Assembly: GCA_963813725.1 (NCBI GenBank)
Contig: CAWFAI010000010.1
Location: 1-64,000, forward strand
Source: VGBV01 sp963813725
Lineage (GTDB): Bacteria; Actinomycetota; Thermoleophilia; Solirubrobacterales; 70-9
Reading direction: 5' to 3'
DNA: 64,000 nucleotides
The position numbers and the translations under genes were made by a program. Shown here piece after piece: positions 27,689 through 37,965 of this stretch. Each line of letters starts with the position of its first letter. The first letter of the stretch is position 1. Under the pieces are notes generated by a model. That model saw only the letters and a program-made list of their open reading frames with translations, had not been told where the DNA came from and did no database searches.

Positions 27689-28105
27689 CTAGCGGACGGC
27701 GCCGCGGACGAAATCGACGATCTCGTCGGTCGGCGCGCCCGGCGTGAAGACTTCGGCGATGCCGAGCTTCTTCAACTCGGGGATGTCGTCGGCGGGGATG
27801 GTCCCCCCCACCGTCACGATCACGTCCTCGGCGCCCTGCTCGCGCAGCAGCTCGACCACGCGCGGCACCAGCGTCATGTGGGCGCCCGAGAGGATCGAGA
27901 GGCCGACGGCGTCGGCGTCCTCCTGGATCACCGTCTCGGCGATCTGCTCGGGCGTCTGGTGAAGCCCGGTGTAGATCACCTCCATGCCCGCGTCGCGCAG
28001 CGCGCGCGCGATGATCTTCGCCCCGCGGTCATGGCCGTCCAGCCCGGGCTTGGCGACGACGATGCGGATCTTGCGGTCGGTCTTCTTCTCGGTCTCGGTC
28101 GGCAT
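27689..28105 (-). CDS. icmB: B12-binding small subunit of acyl-CoA mutase (IcmB-like)
   Basis: A 138-residue stand-alone coenzyme-B12 binding domain. The DxHxxG motif that supplies the cobalt-ligating His is in KPGLDGHDRGAKII, followed by GLSILSGAHMTLV and VTVGGTIPADDIPELKKLG. It pairs with the catalytic subunit at 29696-31354, which lacks this domain. The split 550+138 residue arrangement is that of isobutyryl-CoA mutase IcmA/IcmB. The two genes are separated by about 1.6 kb containing two plus-strand genes. No B12 riboswitch was seen upstream. Confidence 0.88.
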   Translation of the reverse strand: MPTETEKKTDRKIRIVVAKPGLDGHDRGAKIIARALRDAGMEVIYTGLHQTPEQIAETVIQEDADAVGLSILSGAHMTLVPRVVELLREQGAEDVIVTVGGTIPADDIPELKKLGIAEVFTPGAPTDEIVDFVRGAVR

Positions 28106-28163
28106 CTCGGAGGATTTCCGTTCGTGGTGGAACGGCTGCGAATTTCACCGTATTGAAAACAGG

Positions 28164-28215
28164 AGGTTTCGGCGATCGGCCGAACCTTCTTCCAGAAGCA
28201 TGTGTTCCTAGGAAC
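28164..28215. repeat. Two palindromes between icmB and a small gene
   Basis: 28164-28187 is a 9-base stem (AGGTT-CGGC with GCCG-AACCT, one bulged T) around a GATCG loop. 28204-28215 is the perfect palindrome GTTCCTAGGAAC. They sit in the divergent spacer between icmB (minus) and the 65-residue protein gene (plus), so operator or leader roles are possible. Confidence 0.4.
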
Positions 28216-28236
28216 GCTTGGGAAAGGGGCGCGGCA

Positions 28237-28434
28237 ATGTACGACGTTCTCTACAGGGATCCGAAACACGCCGAGCGGCTGATCGCCGCCGGCCTCGAAC
28301 GCGAGGCCGCCTGCGAATTGGCTCGCGCAGAGGCGAGCCGCCGCCACATCGGGCGGATGTTCGCTGCCGGATCCGACCTGACGCCGGTCGGCAACGTGGT
28401 CTTGATCGTCGATTCGAAGCCGCGCGCGGCTTAG
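28237..28434 (+). CDS. Small hypothetical protein (65 residues)
   Basis: Starts MYDVLYRDPKHAERLIAAGL at 28237 after a GGAAAGGGG site and ends at the TAG at 28432-28434. The N-terminal two thirds look helical and charged (EREAACELARAEASRRHIGR); the end (VGNVVLIVDSKPRAA) could be a beta strand. No family recognised and no membrane segment. It may be real because of the ribosome site and typical codon use, but independent evidence is lacking. Confidence 0.4.
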   Translation: MYDVLYRDPKHAERLIAAGLEREAACELARAEASRRHIGRMFAAGSDLTPVGNVVLIVDSKPRAA

Positions 28435-28542
28435 ACGGCTTCCCCGTCACCGCTTAGGCGTGTGATGTCAAGGCGCTGCTTCTCGTCCAAAGCGGCTCTT
28501 TTCAGCTGCTCACCACAGTGCCCGCTGCGCACCTGCTTTTCA

Positions 28543-28554
28543 CGCGAAAGCAGG
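28543..28554. repeat. 12-base direct repeat, left copy, in a gene-poor stretch
   Basis: CGCGAAAGCAGG here is repeated at 29584-29595, so the two copies flank the methyltransferase gene. The left copy is also one arm of an 8-base hairpin (CCTGCTTT at 28532-28539 with AAAGCAGG at 28547-28554). The 228 bases from 28435 to 28662 hold no gene I can support. Confidence 0.35.
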
Positions 28555-28662
28555 CGTCCGAACCGCATGAGGCTCGGTGCTCCTCCGCATGGAAAGCGGC
28601 GCTTGCCCAGTGCCGAGTCGCGCAGCCTTGTTTCGGTGACGCGGCGGGCGTATGTTGCGGTC

Positions 28663-29502
28663 GTGGGGCAGGCCGCGATCGATCCCGACGCCTTCAATGC
28701 CTTCGAGGCGGGAGGTTGGGAAGAGAAGGCGGCCGGCTACGACCGCTTCTTCGGCCGCATTACCGGCCGACTGGTCGAGTCTCTGCTTGATGTCGCCTCG
28801 GTGGGGCCAGGGACGCGGATGCTGGATCTCGCCACCGGCCCCGGCTACGTGGCAGCCCGAGGGGCCGAGCGAGGAGCGTCGGTGGTTGGGGTGGATGTTG
28901 CCGGGGCGATGGTCTCCCTCGCCCGCCGGCTGCATCCGGGACTCGACTTCCGCCGGGCGGACGCACACGAGCTTCCGTTCGACCCCGCCTCCTTCGACGC
29001 CGTCGTGGGCAACTTCCTGATCTTGCACCTCGGACGCCCCGAGCGGGCGATGGCAGGGTTCGTGCGCGTGCTCGGTCCGGGCGGCAGGCTCGCGCTGACG
29101 GCATGGGACCTGCCCGAGCGCGCCCGCTTTCTGGGCGTCTTCCTGGACGCGGTCGCGGAGGCCGGCGCAACGCCTCCCGAGGATCTACCCACCGGGCCCG
29201 ATTTCTTCCGCTTCTCGGCCGACGAAGAGTTCGACGCTCTCATGCGCGACCATGGCTTACAGGACCGCGCGGTGAGGACGATCGCATTCACCCACCGAGT
29301 CGCGACCGCCGACGAGCTCTGGGACGGCTTGCTTGGAGGAACTGTCCGAACTTCCGCGCTCATCGTGCGGCAGCCGGAGGAGACCCAGCGGCGTATCCGA
29401 GACGCCTTCAATCGACTCGTGCGCCCCTATCAGCGCGGAGATGTCCTCGAGCTCCCGGTCTCCGTCAAGCTCGCCGCTGGTCGCAAGCCTGACCGACACT
29501 GA
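28663..29502 (+). CDS. SAM-dependent methyltransferase (class I)
   Basis: About 279 residues from a GTG at 28663 (VGQAAIDPDAFNAFEAGGWE); frames extend further upstream without support. The SAM-binding motif is MLDLATGPGYVAARGAERGA, followed by VVGVDVAGAM and VVGNFLILHLGRPERAMAGF, typical of type 11 methyltransferases. Substrate unknown. It stands alone between two minus-strand genes and is flanked by a 12-base direct repeat. Confidence 0.8.
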   Translation: MGQAAIDPDAFNAFEAGGWEEKAAGYDRFFGRITGRLVESLLDVASVGPGTRMLDLATGPGYVAARGAERGASVVGVDVAGAMVSLARRLHPGLDFRRADAHELPFDPASFDAVVGNFLILHLGRPERAMAGFVRVLGPGGRLALTAWDLPERARFLGVFLDAVAEAGATPPEDLPTGPDFFRFSADEEFDALMRDHGLQDRAVRTIAFTHRVATADELWDGLLGGTVRTSALIVRQPEETQRRIRDAFNRLVRPYQRGDVLELPVSVKLAAGRKPDRH

Positions 29503-29583
29503 AGCGGCTTTCGGTCCTGGGCCCGCTACCGCTTCGGACAAGAAGCAGAAGCGCTGAGTTGCTCCAGGGTTGCTCTCGCAATG

Positions 29584-29595
29584 CGCGAAAGCAGG
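29584..29595. repeat. 12-base direct repeat, right copy
   Basis: Second copy of CGCGAAAGCAGG, 82 bases after the methyltransferase stop; see 28543-28554. The 193 bases from 29503 to 29695 hold no gene I can support. Confidence 0.35.
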
Positions 29596-29609
29596 AGGGC
29601 TAGCTCAAA

Positions 29610-29630
29610 CTGTTGCTTTCCCTGCAACAG
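29610..29630. terminator. Possible bidirectional hairpin between convergent genes
   Basis: A 7-base perfect stem CTGTTGC (29610-29616) with GCAACAG (29624-29630) and a 7-base loop. It lies between the ends of the methyltransferase (plus) and the mutase (minus). There is no proper T-run, so termination is only a guess. Confidence 0.35.
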
Positions 29631-29695
29631 CAGCTGTTTGTAAATCACACCTCTGAGCGGCGAAGGGGGACGGCTTCGCCATCAGGTCGCGGCCG

Positions 29696-31354
<1,659 letters not shown>

Positions 31355-31401
31355 GCCGCGATTCTAGGGCCGCGCCTGGGCGGCAGTACCGGCCGCGGTG
31401 A

Positions 31402-31800
31402 TCACGTCGCCCTCAGTCTGCCGCGGGAATTGAACGACCACAGGGCGACGGTGAGCACCGCAGCCCCCGCCAAGCCGTCCGCAAGGATGGAGACGACGCC
31501 CCGCGTCGTCAACTCGTCCGGCGACCCGGAGAGGAAGTGCCCGAGGCTGCTGATCCCGGCGAAGGCGTAGGCGAGCAGGAGCCAGCTGGCGAGCGGGAAC
31601 TTCCCGTCCCTGTAGAGCAGGTACGCGGCGACGCCGACGGCGGAGAAGAGCGGCCAGGCGATGAACACCACCGCCTCGGTGATCCAGTCCGGCTGCGGGT
31701 AGTCCTCGATCGAGACCGCGTTGTCGGTGAAGTGGAACGCGGTCACCACGATGCTCGCTGCGACGACGAAGCGGACGACGTGAGTGGACGGCGGCTGCAT
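31402..31800 (-). CDS. Four-helix hypothetical membrane protein
   Basis: A 132-residue protein with four hydrophobic segments: VVRFVVAASIVVTAFHF, EAVVFIAWPLFSAVGVAAYL, LASWLLLAYAFAGISSLGHF and VVSILADGLAGAAVLTVAL. Polar residues FTDNAVSIEDYPQPDW lie in the first loop. No family recognised. It is upstream of the mutase gene on the same strand (47-base gap), which could be chance. Confidence 0.6.
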   Translation of the reverse strand: MQPPSTHVVRFVVAASIVVTAFHFTDNAVSIEDYPQPDWITEAVVFIAWPLFSAVGVAAYLLYRDGKFPLASWLLLAYAFAGISSLGHFLSGSPDELTTRGVVSILADGLAGAAVLTVALWSFNSRGRLRAT

Positions 31801-31862
31801 CGCTTCCGACCAGCCTAATGTCCCGGGTCGCGGGCTTTGCGGACCCTGCGGCGGAGGGCGGC

Positions 31863-32684
31863 TCAGCGGCGACGCGCCAACCGCCGGCTCGGCTGCGAGC
31901 GGCGACGCGAGGCGAGCAGGGTGCCACCGGCCGCGGCCAGAGCCGTGCCCGCCGCGATCGCCATGCGCCGGCCGAGACGCTCGAACTTGAGCACGCGCCA
32001 GCCCTCCCGGCGCGCGTGCTCCAGCAACTCGGCGTCGGGGTTGACCACCACGGCGTTGCCGACCGAGCGCAGCATCGGCAGGTCGCTGACCGAGTCCGAG
32101 TAGGCGAAGGACTCCTCCATGTCGATGCCGTGCTCATCGGCGAAGCGCTGCATCGCCTCGACCTTGCCCTCGCCGTAGACGAAGGGCCCGTTCAGCCGGC
32201 CCGTGTAGCGCCCGTCGGGACCGACCTCGTAGCTGGTGCCGATCCCGCCCTCCATTCGCAGGACTCCCGCGAGCTGGGCCACCATCTCGTTGCCCGCGGC
32301 GCTGACGATGAACGTGGCCCGCCCCTCGTCCTGGTGGCGGTGGACCTCCTCGAGCATCTCGGGATAGATCCGCGGCAGGATCCCCGCCAGCACCTCGGGA
32401 CCGAGCCGGACGATGTCGCGCTCGGGCACTCCCTTGAAGGTCTCCTTCGCCACCCGCAGCAGCTCCGAGGTCTCCTCGTCGGTCGAGCCCCGCAGCCGAT
32501 AGCGGAAATGGTCGCGCCCCCACCGCGCCATCTGCCGCCGGGAAACCAGCCCGTGGCCGGCCGCGACCCGCGCGAACACCATGCCGCTTGACCCCGCCAT
32601 CAGCGTCTTGTCCAGATCGAAGAAAGCTGCGCCGCGCTTGCTGACGCCGGGCTGATCCCGAACGTCGCCCTCCGGTTGGATCAT
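31863..32684 (-). CDS. HAD-superfamily phosphatase (SerB-like, class IB)
   Basis: About 273 residues. HAD motif I is AAFFDLDKTLMAG (nucleophile first Asp), motif II ATFIVSAAGNEMV and motif III/IV AYSDSVSDLPMLRSVGNAVVV. The C-terminus ends in a hydrophobic stretch (MAIAAGTALAAAGGTLLAS) followed by Arg-rich residues, suggesting a tail anchor. The start is ATG 32684 or the TTG two codons earlier. It follows the thiolase stop by about 10 bases on the same strand. Substrate unknown. Confidence 0.85.
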   Translation of the reverse strand: MIQPEGDVRDQPGVSKRGAAFFDLDKTLMAGSSGMVFARVAAGHGLVSRRQMARWGRDHFRYRLRGSTDEETSELLRVAKETFKGVPERDIVRLGPEVLAGILPRIYPEMLEEVHRHQDEGRATFIVSAAGNEMVAQLAGVLRMEGGIGTSYEVGPDGRYTGRLNGPFVYGEGKVEAMQRFADEHGIDMEESFAYSDSVSDLPMLRSVGNAVVVNPDAELLEHARREGWRVLKFERLGRRMAIAAGTALAAAGGTLLASRRRSQPSRRLARRR

Positions 32685-32693
32685 GCGCAACGG

Positions 32694-33878
32694 CTAGGAG
32701 CCGTTGACCTCGAGCACGATGGCGTCGCCCTGCCCGCCGCCGCTGCAGATGGCGGCGACACCCAGGCCCCCGCCCCGGCGCTGGAGCTCGTGGATGAGGG
32801 CGCCGACGATGCGCGCTCCCGAGGCCCCGATCGGATGGCCGAGCGCGATCGCTCCGCCGTTGACGTTGACCTTGTCCTCGTCCACGCCGAGCATGCGCAC
32901 GGAGTTGAGGGCGACCGAGGCGAAGGCCTCGTTGATCTCCCACAGGTCCACGTCCTCGGGGGACTTACCGATCTTCTCCAGCGCCTGCTGGGCCGCGAGG
33001 GCCGGCGTCTTCGCCAGGTAGGGGAAGTCGTCGGCGACCTGGCCATAGCTGAGCACGGTCGCGATCGGCTCCTTCCCGTTCTCCTTCGCCCACTCCTCGG
33101 AGGCGACGATCACCGCCGCGGCGCCGTCGTTCACGCCCGGGGCGTTGCCCGCCGTGTGGGTTGCGTCGTCGCCGCCGACCGGCTTCAGCTTGGACAGGGT
33201 CTCGACGGTGGTGTCGGGGCGAATCGCCTCGTCGACCTCGACGACGGTGTCGCCCTTGCGACCCTTGACGGTGACGCTGACGATCTCCTCGGCCAGCAGC
33301 CCCTCGTCGGTGGCCTTCTGGGCGCGCTGGTGGGAGCGCTCCGCGAAGCGGTCCATGTCGGGGCGGCTGATCTCGAGCTCGTTCGAGACTTCGCTCGCCT
33401 CGTTGATCATCTGCTTGTCGGTGAAGGGGTTGGTGAGGCCGTCGTGGACCATCGAGTCGATCGCCTCGACGTTGCCCATGCGATAGCCGAAGCGGGCGCC
33501 CGGCAGCAGGTGGGGCGCCTGGCTCATCGACTCCATGCCGCCGGTGACCCCGACGTTCAGATCGCCCGCCCGGACCGCTTGGTCGGCCAGCCCGATCGTC
33601 CGCATGCCCGAGGCGCAGACCTTGTTCACGGTCTCCGAGGGCACCTCCTTGGGGATGCCGGCGTTGATCTGGGCCTGGCGCGAGGGGATCTGGCCCTGGC
33701 CGGCCTGCAGCACCTGCCCGTAGACGACGCTCTCGACCTGGTCGGGGGCGACGTCGGCGCGCTCCAGGGCCTCGGCGATCGCCGTCCCGCCCAGCTCTGT
33801 GGCGTCGAGGGGGGCGAGGCCGCCGCCCATCTTCCCGAACGGGGTGCGGGCCGTGGAGAGGATCACCGTCTTCGACAT
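32694..33878 (-). CDS. Acetyl-CoA acetyltransferase (thiolase)
   Basis: A 394-residue thiolase acting in beta-oxidation or in acetoacetyl-CoA synthesis. The acyl-accepting Cys is in VNKVCASGMRT. WEINEAFASVALN, GGAIALGHPIGASGARI with the His, and AICSGGGQGDAIVLE with the second Cys complete the active site. The N-terminus is MSKTVILSTARTPFGKMGGG. The direction of the reaction cannot be told from sequence. Confidence 0.95.
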   Translation of the reverse strand: MSKTVILSTARTPFGKMGGGLAPLDATELGGTAIAEALERADVAPDQVESVVYGQVLQAGQGQIPSRQAQINAGIPKEVPSETVNKVCASGMRTIGLADQAVRAGDLNVGVTGGMESMSQAPHLLPGARFGYRMGNVEAIDSMVHDGLTNPFTDKQMINEASEVSNELEISRPDMDRFAERSHQRAQKATDEGLLAEEIVSVTVKGRKGDTVVEVDEAIRPDTTVETLSKLKPVGGDDATHTAGNAPGVNDGAAAVIVASEEWAKENGKEPIATVLSYGQVADDFPYLAKTPALAAQQALEKIGKSPEDVDLWEINEAFASVALNSVRMLGVDEDKVNVNGGAIALGHPIGASGARIVGALIHELQRRGGGLGVAAICSGGGQGDAIVLEVNGS

Positions 33879-34044
33879 CTGCGCCTTTCGTCTCGTTGGA
33901 TGCGCGTGTGGCTGCTGGGCCGGAAAAGATAGCCGGGGTGTGTTTCGGGGCGCTCGACGGCGGGCAGCCTCCGGCGACGTGAAGGCGCCGCCGAGCTAGG
34001 GCGCGGCGCCTCTCCCCCACATCGCGGGCGTATGCTCCGCGCCC

Positions 34045-35488
34045 GTGCGGGTGGAGGTATCCGACAAGCCGCTGGCCGAGGCCGACGACGACCTCGTCGC
34101 GGTGCTGCTGTTCGAAGGGCGAAGAGCTGCCCGAGGAGCTGCGGGACGCTCGCGGGGCCGAGGACGCGCGGCCCGCCTATCGCAAGGCCACCGTGATCCA
34201 TCCCGAGAGCCCGAAGCGGGTTCTGGTGGTGGGGCTGGGCGACCGCGACGAGCTCGACCCCGAGCGCGCGCGGGTGGCTGCCGCGATCGCGGCCAAGCAG
34301 GCGCAGGGGCTGCGCGCTGGGAGCCTCGGGATCGTGGTCCCCGAGGGCTCCGACGACGAGCTCGCGGCCGCGATCGTCGAGGGAGCCGTGCTGGGCGCCT
34401 ACCGCTTCGACCGCTTCCGCTCGGACGCCGACCCAGAGGAGGAGGGCGACCAGGCCTCGCCGCCGACCATCGACTCGCTGACCCTGCTGGGCGACGCGAA
34501 GCTGGCGAAGCGCGTCGAGGTCGCCCGCGTCACCGCCGAGGCCGCCAACCGCGCCCGCGAGCTCCAGAACCTGCCCTCCAACGTCGCGACCCCCGCCTAC
34601 CTGGCCGAGCGCGCGCTCGAGATCGCCGCCACCCACGACGCCGTCAGCGCCGAGGTGATGGAGCGCGACGAGATCGTGGAGCGCGGCATGGGCGGCCTCG
34701 AGGCGGTCTCGGCCGGAACCGAGCAGCCGCCGAAGCTGATCTCGATGCGGATCGAGGGCGACGGCCCGCTGCTGGCGCTGGTCGGCAAGGCGGTCACCTT
34801 CGACTCGGGCGGGATCTCGATCAAGCCCGCTGCCGCCATGCACGAGATGAAGATGGACATGTCGGGCGGGGCCGCGGTGATCGAGGCGGTCGCCGCGATC
34901 GCCGAGCTCGGAATCCCCTGCAACCTGCTGGCGGTAATCCCCGCCACAGAGAACATGCCCAGCGGGCGGGCGACCAAGCCCGGCGACATCATCACCCAGC
35001 TGAACGGAAAGACCGTCGAGGTCAACAACACCGACGCCGAGGGCCGCCTGATCCTGGCCGACGCGCTGGCCTACGCGGTGGAGGGAGGCGCGGAGCGGCT
35101 GGTGGACCTGGCGACCCTGACCGGCGCGGTCCTGATCGCACTCGGCTCCACCTACGCCGCGCTCATCTCCAACGACGACGAGTTCGCCGCCGAGGTCGCG
35201 GACGCCGCCGAGCGCACCGGCGAGATCGCCTGGCGCCTTCCCCTGCACCCCGAGTTCAAGGAGCTGACCAAGGGCACCGTGGCGGACCTGACGAACTCCG
35301 CCGAGAAGCGCAAGGCGGGCACGATCTACGCCGGCTCCTTCCTGGAGGAGTTCGTCGACGAGCGCCCCTGGGTGCACCTGGACATCGCGGGCACGGCCTG
35401 GGACGTGGGCCGCGAGTACGCCGGCAAGGGCCCGACGGGCTACGGCGTGCGGCTGCTGGTGGACCTGGTCCGCGCCGCCGCGCGCTAG
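34045..35488 (+). CDS. pepA: Leucyl aminopeptidase, M17 family (one frameshift)
   Basis: Cytosolic two-metal aminopeptidase, about 480 residues. The metal/active-site segments are ALVGKAVTFDSGGISIKPAA, MKMDMSGGAAVIEAVAAIA, and the signature NNTDAEGRLILADALAYA. The start is a GTG at 34045 (VRVEVSDKPLAEADDDLVAV). The frame changes near 34115 after LLFEG; the other frame carries EELPEELRDARGAEDARPAY and then the rest of the protein intact. Confidence 0.93.
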
Positions 35489-35544
35489 TCATCTGCGGGG
35501 CAATCCGTCGGTCGCACTCCCCGGCGATCGTAGGATGGACGGTG

Positions 35545-36358
35545 ATGAACGGGCTGACGCCGCTCCTGCGCTGGACCCTGCTCGGCTTCGCTGGGCTCGC
35601 CCTGATCGCGGGCTTCCTGCTGTTCGCTCGGAGCCTCTGAGCGAGAGAAGTGGTTCTCGTGGACGATCGAGCCGCCACTGTCGGCGGCGGCGCTCGGCGC
35701 CTTCTACTGGTCCGCGTTCGCGCTGCTGCTGACGCGGCGCGCGGGCGAGCGGCTGGGCGGGGGTCCGTCCGATCGCTTATCCCGGTGCTGGTGATCGCCG
35801 TGGTGCTGCTTGTCGTCACGCTCGTCCACCTCGACCGCTTCGACCTCGACAGCCTCACCGGGGTGTTCTGGCTCTGCGCGTATATCGTGGCGCCGCCGCT
35901 GCTGGCCTACGGCATCCTGCGAGGCAGCGCCGCGCGAGGTCGGCGGCCGCGGGCCGGGCTGCGCGCTGCCGACGGCCGCTGCGGGCCGTGCTGGCGGCCG
36001 AGGGCGCGGTGATGCTCGGCGCCGCGGCCGTGATGCTGCTGGCGCCCGACAGCCGCGATCGAGGTGTGGCCATGGGTGCTGACGCCGCTTGTCTCGCGCG
36101 CCCTCGGGGCCTTCATCCTCGGGCGTTGCGCTGGTGGCCTTGATCGTGGTTCGCAGAGAACCGCCTGGTGCTGTTCGCCGGCACCGCAGTGGCCTACGCC
36201 GCTCTGGGTGCGCTGCAGCTGCTCGCCGTCGCCCTGCACGAATCGGATCTCGGGCGGCGACGGACTGGCTAGCGCGCCTCTATCTGGCCTTCCTCACGGC
36301 GATCCTCGCGACGGGGATCTACGGCTCGATCGCGGCCAGGGCCTCTTCGCGCTCGTAG
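35545..36358 (+). pseudogene. Multi-pass membrane protein, frame broken many times
   Basis: Starts MNGLTPLLRWTLLGFAGLAL at 35545. Hydrophobic coding pieces follow in changing frames: EKWFSWTIEPPLSAAALGAF (about 35647), LIPVLVIAVVLLVVTLVHLD (about 35775), TGVFWLCAYIVAPPLLAYGI, AVLAAEGAVMLGAAAVMLLA (about 35990), WPWVLTPLVSRALGAFILG and RLYLAFLTAILATGIYGS near the end. At least five frame changes are needed. It is either a real decayed gene or a stretch of poor sequence; the latter is likelier given similar breaks in essential genes. About seven membrane segments; family not recognised. The last 40 bases overlap a convergent gene. Confidence 0.5.
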
Positions 36359-36715
36359 AAGGCGTCGACGCGAACGCCGAGCCCGTCCCGCATCGTCCAG
36401 ACGTGCGCGTAGCTCGCATTCGACCTCCGCGCTGGAGCCGCGCCCCGTGGCGTTCATGTGGATGAAGACCGCGATCTTCTCGCCCGACCTCGCGGGTCTC
36501 GACGATCTCCTGATCGATGCGCTCCCACTGGGCAAGGAACTCCCGCAAGAAGCCGGCGATCGCGTCGCGGCCGACGTGCACGTCGGGCTCGGGCAATACG
36601 CCGCTCTCATGCCATTCGGCGTCTACCGCCAGCGCCTGCATCGCGGCGAACACGTCGCCCCGGTTGACGGCTTGTAGGAGCGGAGCACGACATCTTTGGA
36701 GGTGGGCGCCGGCAC
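36319..36715 (-). CDS. SnoaL-like domain protein (frame broken)
   Basis: Small cone-fold protein of about 130 residues from a GTG at 36715 (VPAPTSKDVVLRSY). Pieces in successive frames read AVNRGDVFAAMQALAVDAEW, HVGRDAIAGFLREFLAQWER, KIAVFIHMNATGRGSSAEVE and ASYAHVWTMRDGLGVRVDAF to the TAG at 36319-36321. Frame changes fall near 36670, 36480 and 36420. The order of elements is typical of SnoaL/ketosteroid-isomerase-like proteins. Function unknown. It diverges from the acyl-CoA dehydrogenase gene. Confidence 0.65.
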
Positions 36716-36819
36716 GGCCCGAACGCTAGCCAGTCGGCCTCCGGCTACGCCGTGGCCGGGACGCGGGCTCCAAGCTCGATGATCAGGCAGGCCGCGTTCC
36801 TGCTTCACTGCCGGCCGGC

Positions 36820-37965
36820 ATGGACTTCGACCTCAGCGACGAGCAGCGGCTGCTGCGCGACACGGTCCGCGACTTCGCCCGCAACGAGGTCGCGCCGGTG
36901 GCCGAGGAGCTCGACCGCACCAAGGCCTTCCCCTATGAGCTGGTCGCCAAGATGGGCGAGCTGGGGCTGATGGGCATCCCCTTCCCCGAGCAGTACGGCG
37001 GCGGGGGCGCTGACACCCTCAGCTACGCGCTCGCGGTGGAGGAGCTGACCCGGATCGACTCCGCGGTCGCGATCACGATGGCCGCCCACACCTCACTGGG
37101 GACGATGCCGATCCACCTCTGGGGGACCGACGAGCAGCGGGACGACTGGATGCCGCAGCTCGTCTCGGGGAGGAAGCTCGCGGCCTTCGGGCTGACGGAG
37201 CCAGAGGCGGGGTCCGACGCCGGCAACACCAAGACCACCGCCAAGCTCGACGGCGACGAGTGGGTGGTGAACGGCGCCAAGCAGTTCATCACCAACTCGG
37301 GCACCGACATCTCGGGCTGCGTCACGATCACCGCGGTCACGGCTGAGGGCAACGGCGCCAAGGAGATCTCCAACATCATCGTCCCCAACGGCACCCCCGG
37401 CTACGAGGCCGGCGAGCCCTACCGGAAGATGGGCTGGAACGCCTCGGATACCCGCCCGCTGGCCTTCACCGACTGCCGCGTGCCCGAGGGCAACCTCCTG
37501 GGCCGCCGCGGCGACGGCTTCAAGCAGTTCATGCAGATCCTGGACGGCGGCCGCATCGGCGTGGCGGCGATGGGCGTGGGCCTGGCCCAGGGCGCGCTGG
37601 ATGAGGCGATCGCGTACGCCAAGGAGCGTCGCGCCTTCGGGCAGCCCATCTCCAAGTTCCAGGCGATCCAGGCCAAGATCGCCGACCTCTCGGCCCAGAT
37701 CGAGGCGAGCCGCCTGCTGGTCTATCGCGCCGCAATCGAGAAGGACCGCGGCGATCCCTTCACCCTCACCGCCGCCCAGGCCAAGCTGATCACGGGCCGG
37801 CTCGCCGTCCGCGCCACCGAGGAGGCGGTCCAGATCCACGGCGGCTACGGCTACATCGAGGAGTACCCCGTCTGCCGCTTCTACCGCGACGCCAAGATCC
37901 TCACCATCGGCGAGGGCACCGACGAGGTGCAGCAGATGGTGATCGCCCGGCAGCTCGGGTGCTAG
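36820..37965 (+). CDS. Acyl-CoA dehydrogenase
   Basis: A 381-residue FAD enzyme that makes the alpha-beta double bond in acyl-CoA and hands electrons to ETF. Seen are FAFGLTEPEAGSDA-type FAD loop (AAFGLTEPEAGSDAGNTKT), RRAFGQPISKFQAIQAKIAD, VQIHGGYGYIEEYPVCRFYR and the catalytic Glu in ILTIGEGTDEVQQMVIARQL. The length and Glu position are those of the short-chain/butyryl group. Etf genes are at 25788-27550. Confidence 0.95.
   Translation: MDFDLSDEQRLLRDTVRDFARNEVAPVAEELDRTKAFPYELVAKMGELGLMGIPFPEQYGGGGADTLSYALAVEELTRIDSAVAITMAAHTSLGTMPIHLWGTDEQRDDWMPQLVSGRKLAAFGLTEPEAGSDAGNTKTTAKLDGDEWVVNGAKQFITNSGTDISGCVTITAVTAEGNGAKEISNIIVPNGTPGYEAGEPYRKMGWNASDTRPLAFTDCRVPEGNLLGRRGDGFKQFMQILDGGRIGVAAMGVGLAQGALDEAIAYAKERRAFGQPISKFQAIQAKIADLSAQIEASRLLVYRAAIEKDRGDPFTLTAAQAKLITGRLAVRATEEAVQIHGGYGYIEEYPVCRFYRDAKILTIGEGTDEVQQMVIARQLGC

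Noticed and set aside
28106..28236. Possible cobalamin riboswitch before the B12 mutase subunit
   Set aside because: The spacer is too short and no B12-box-like GCCACTG was seen.
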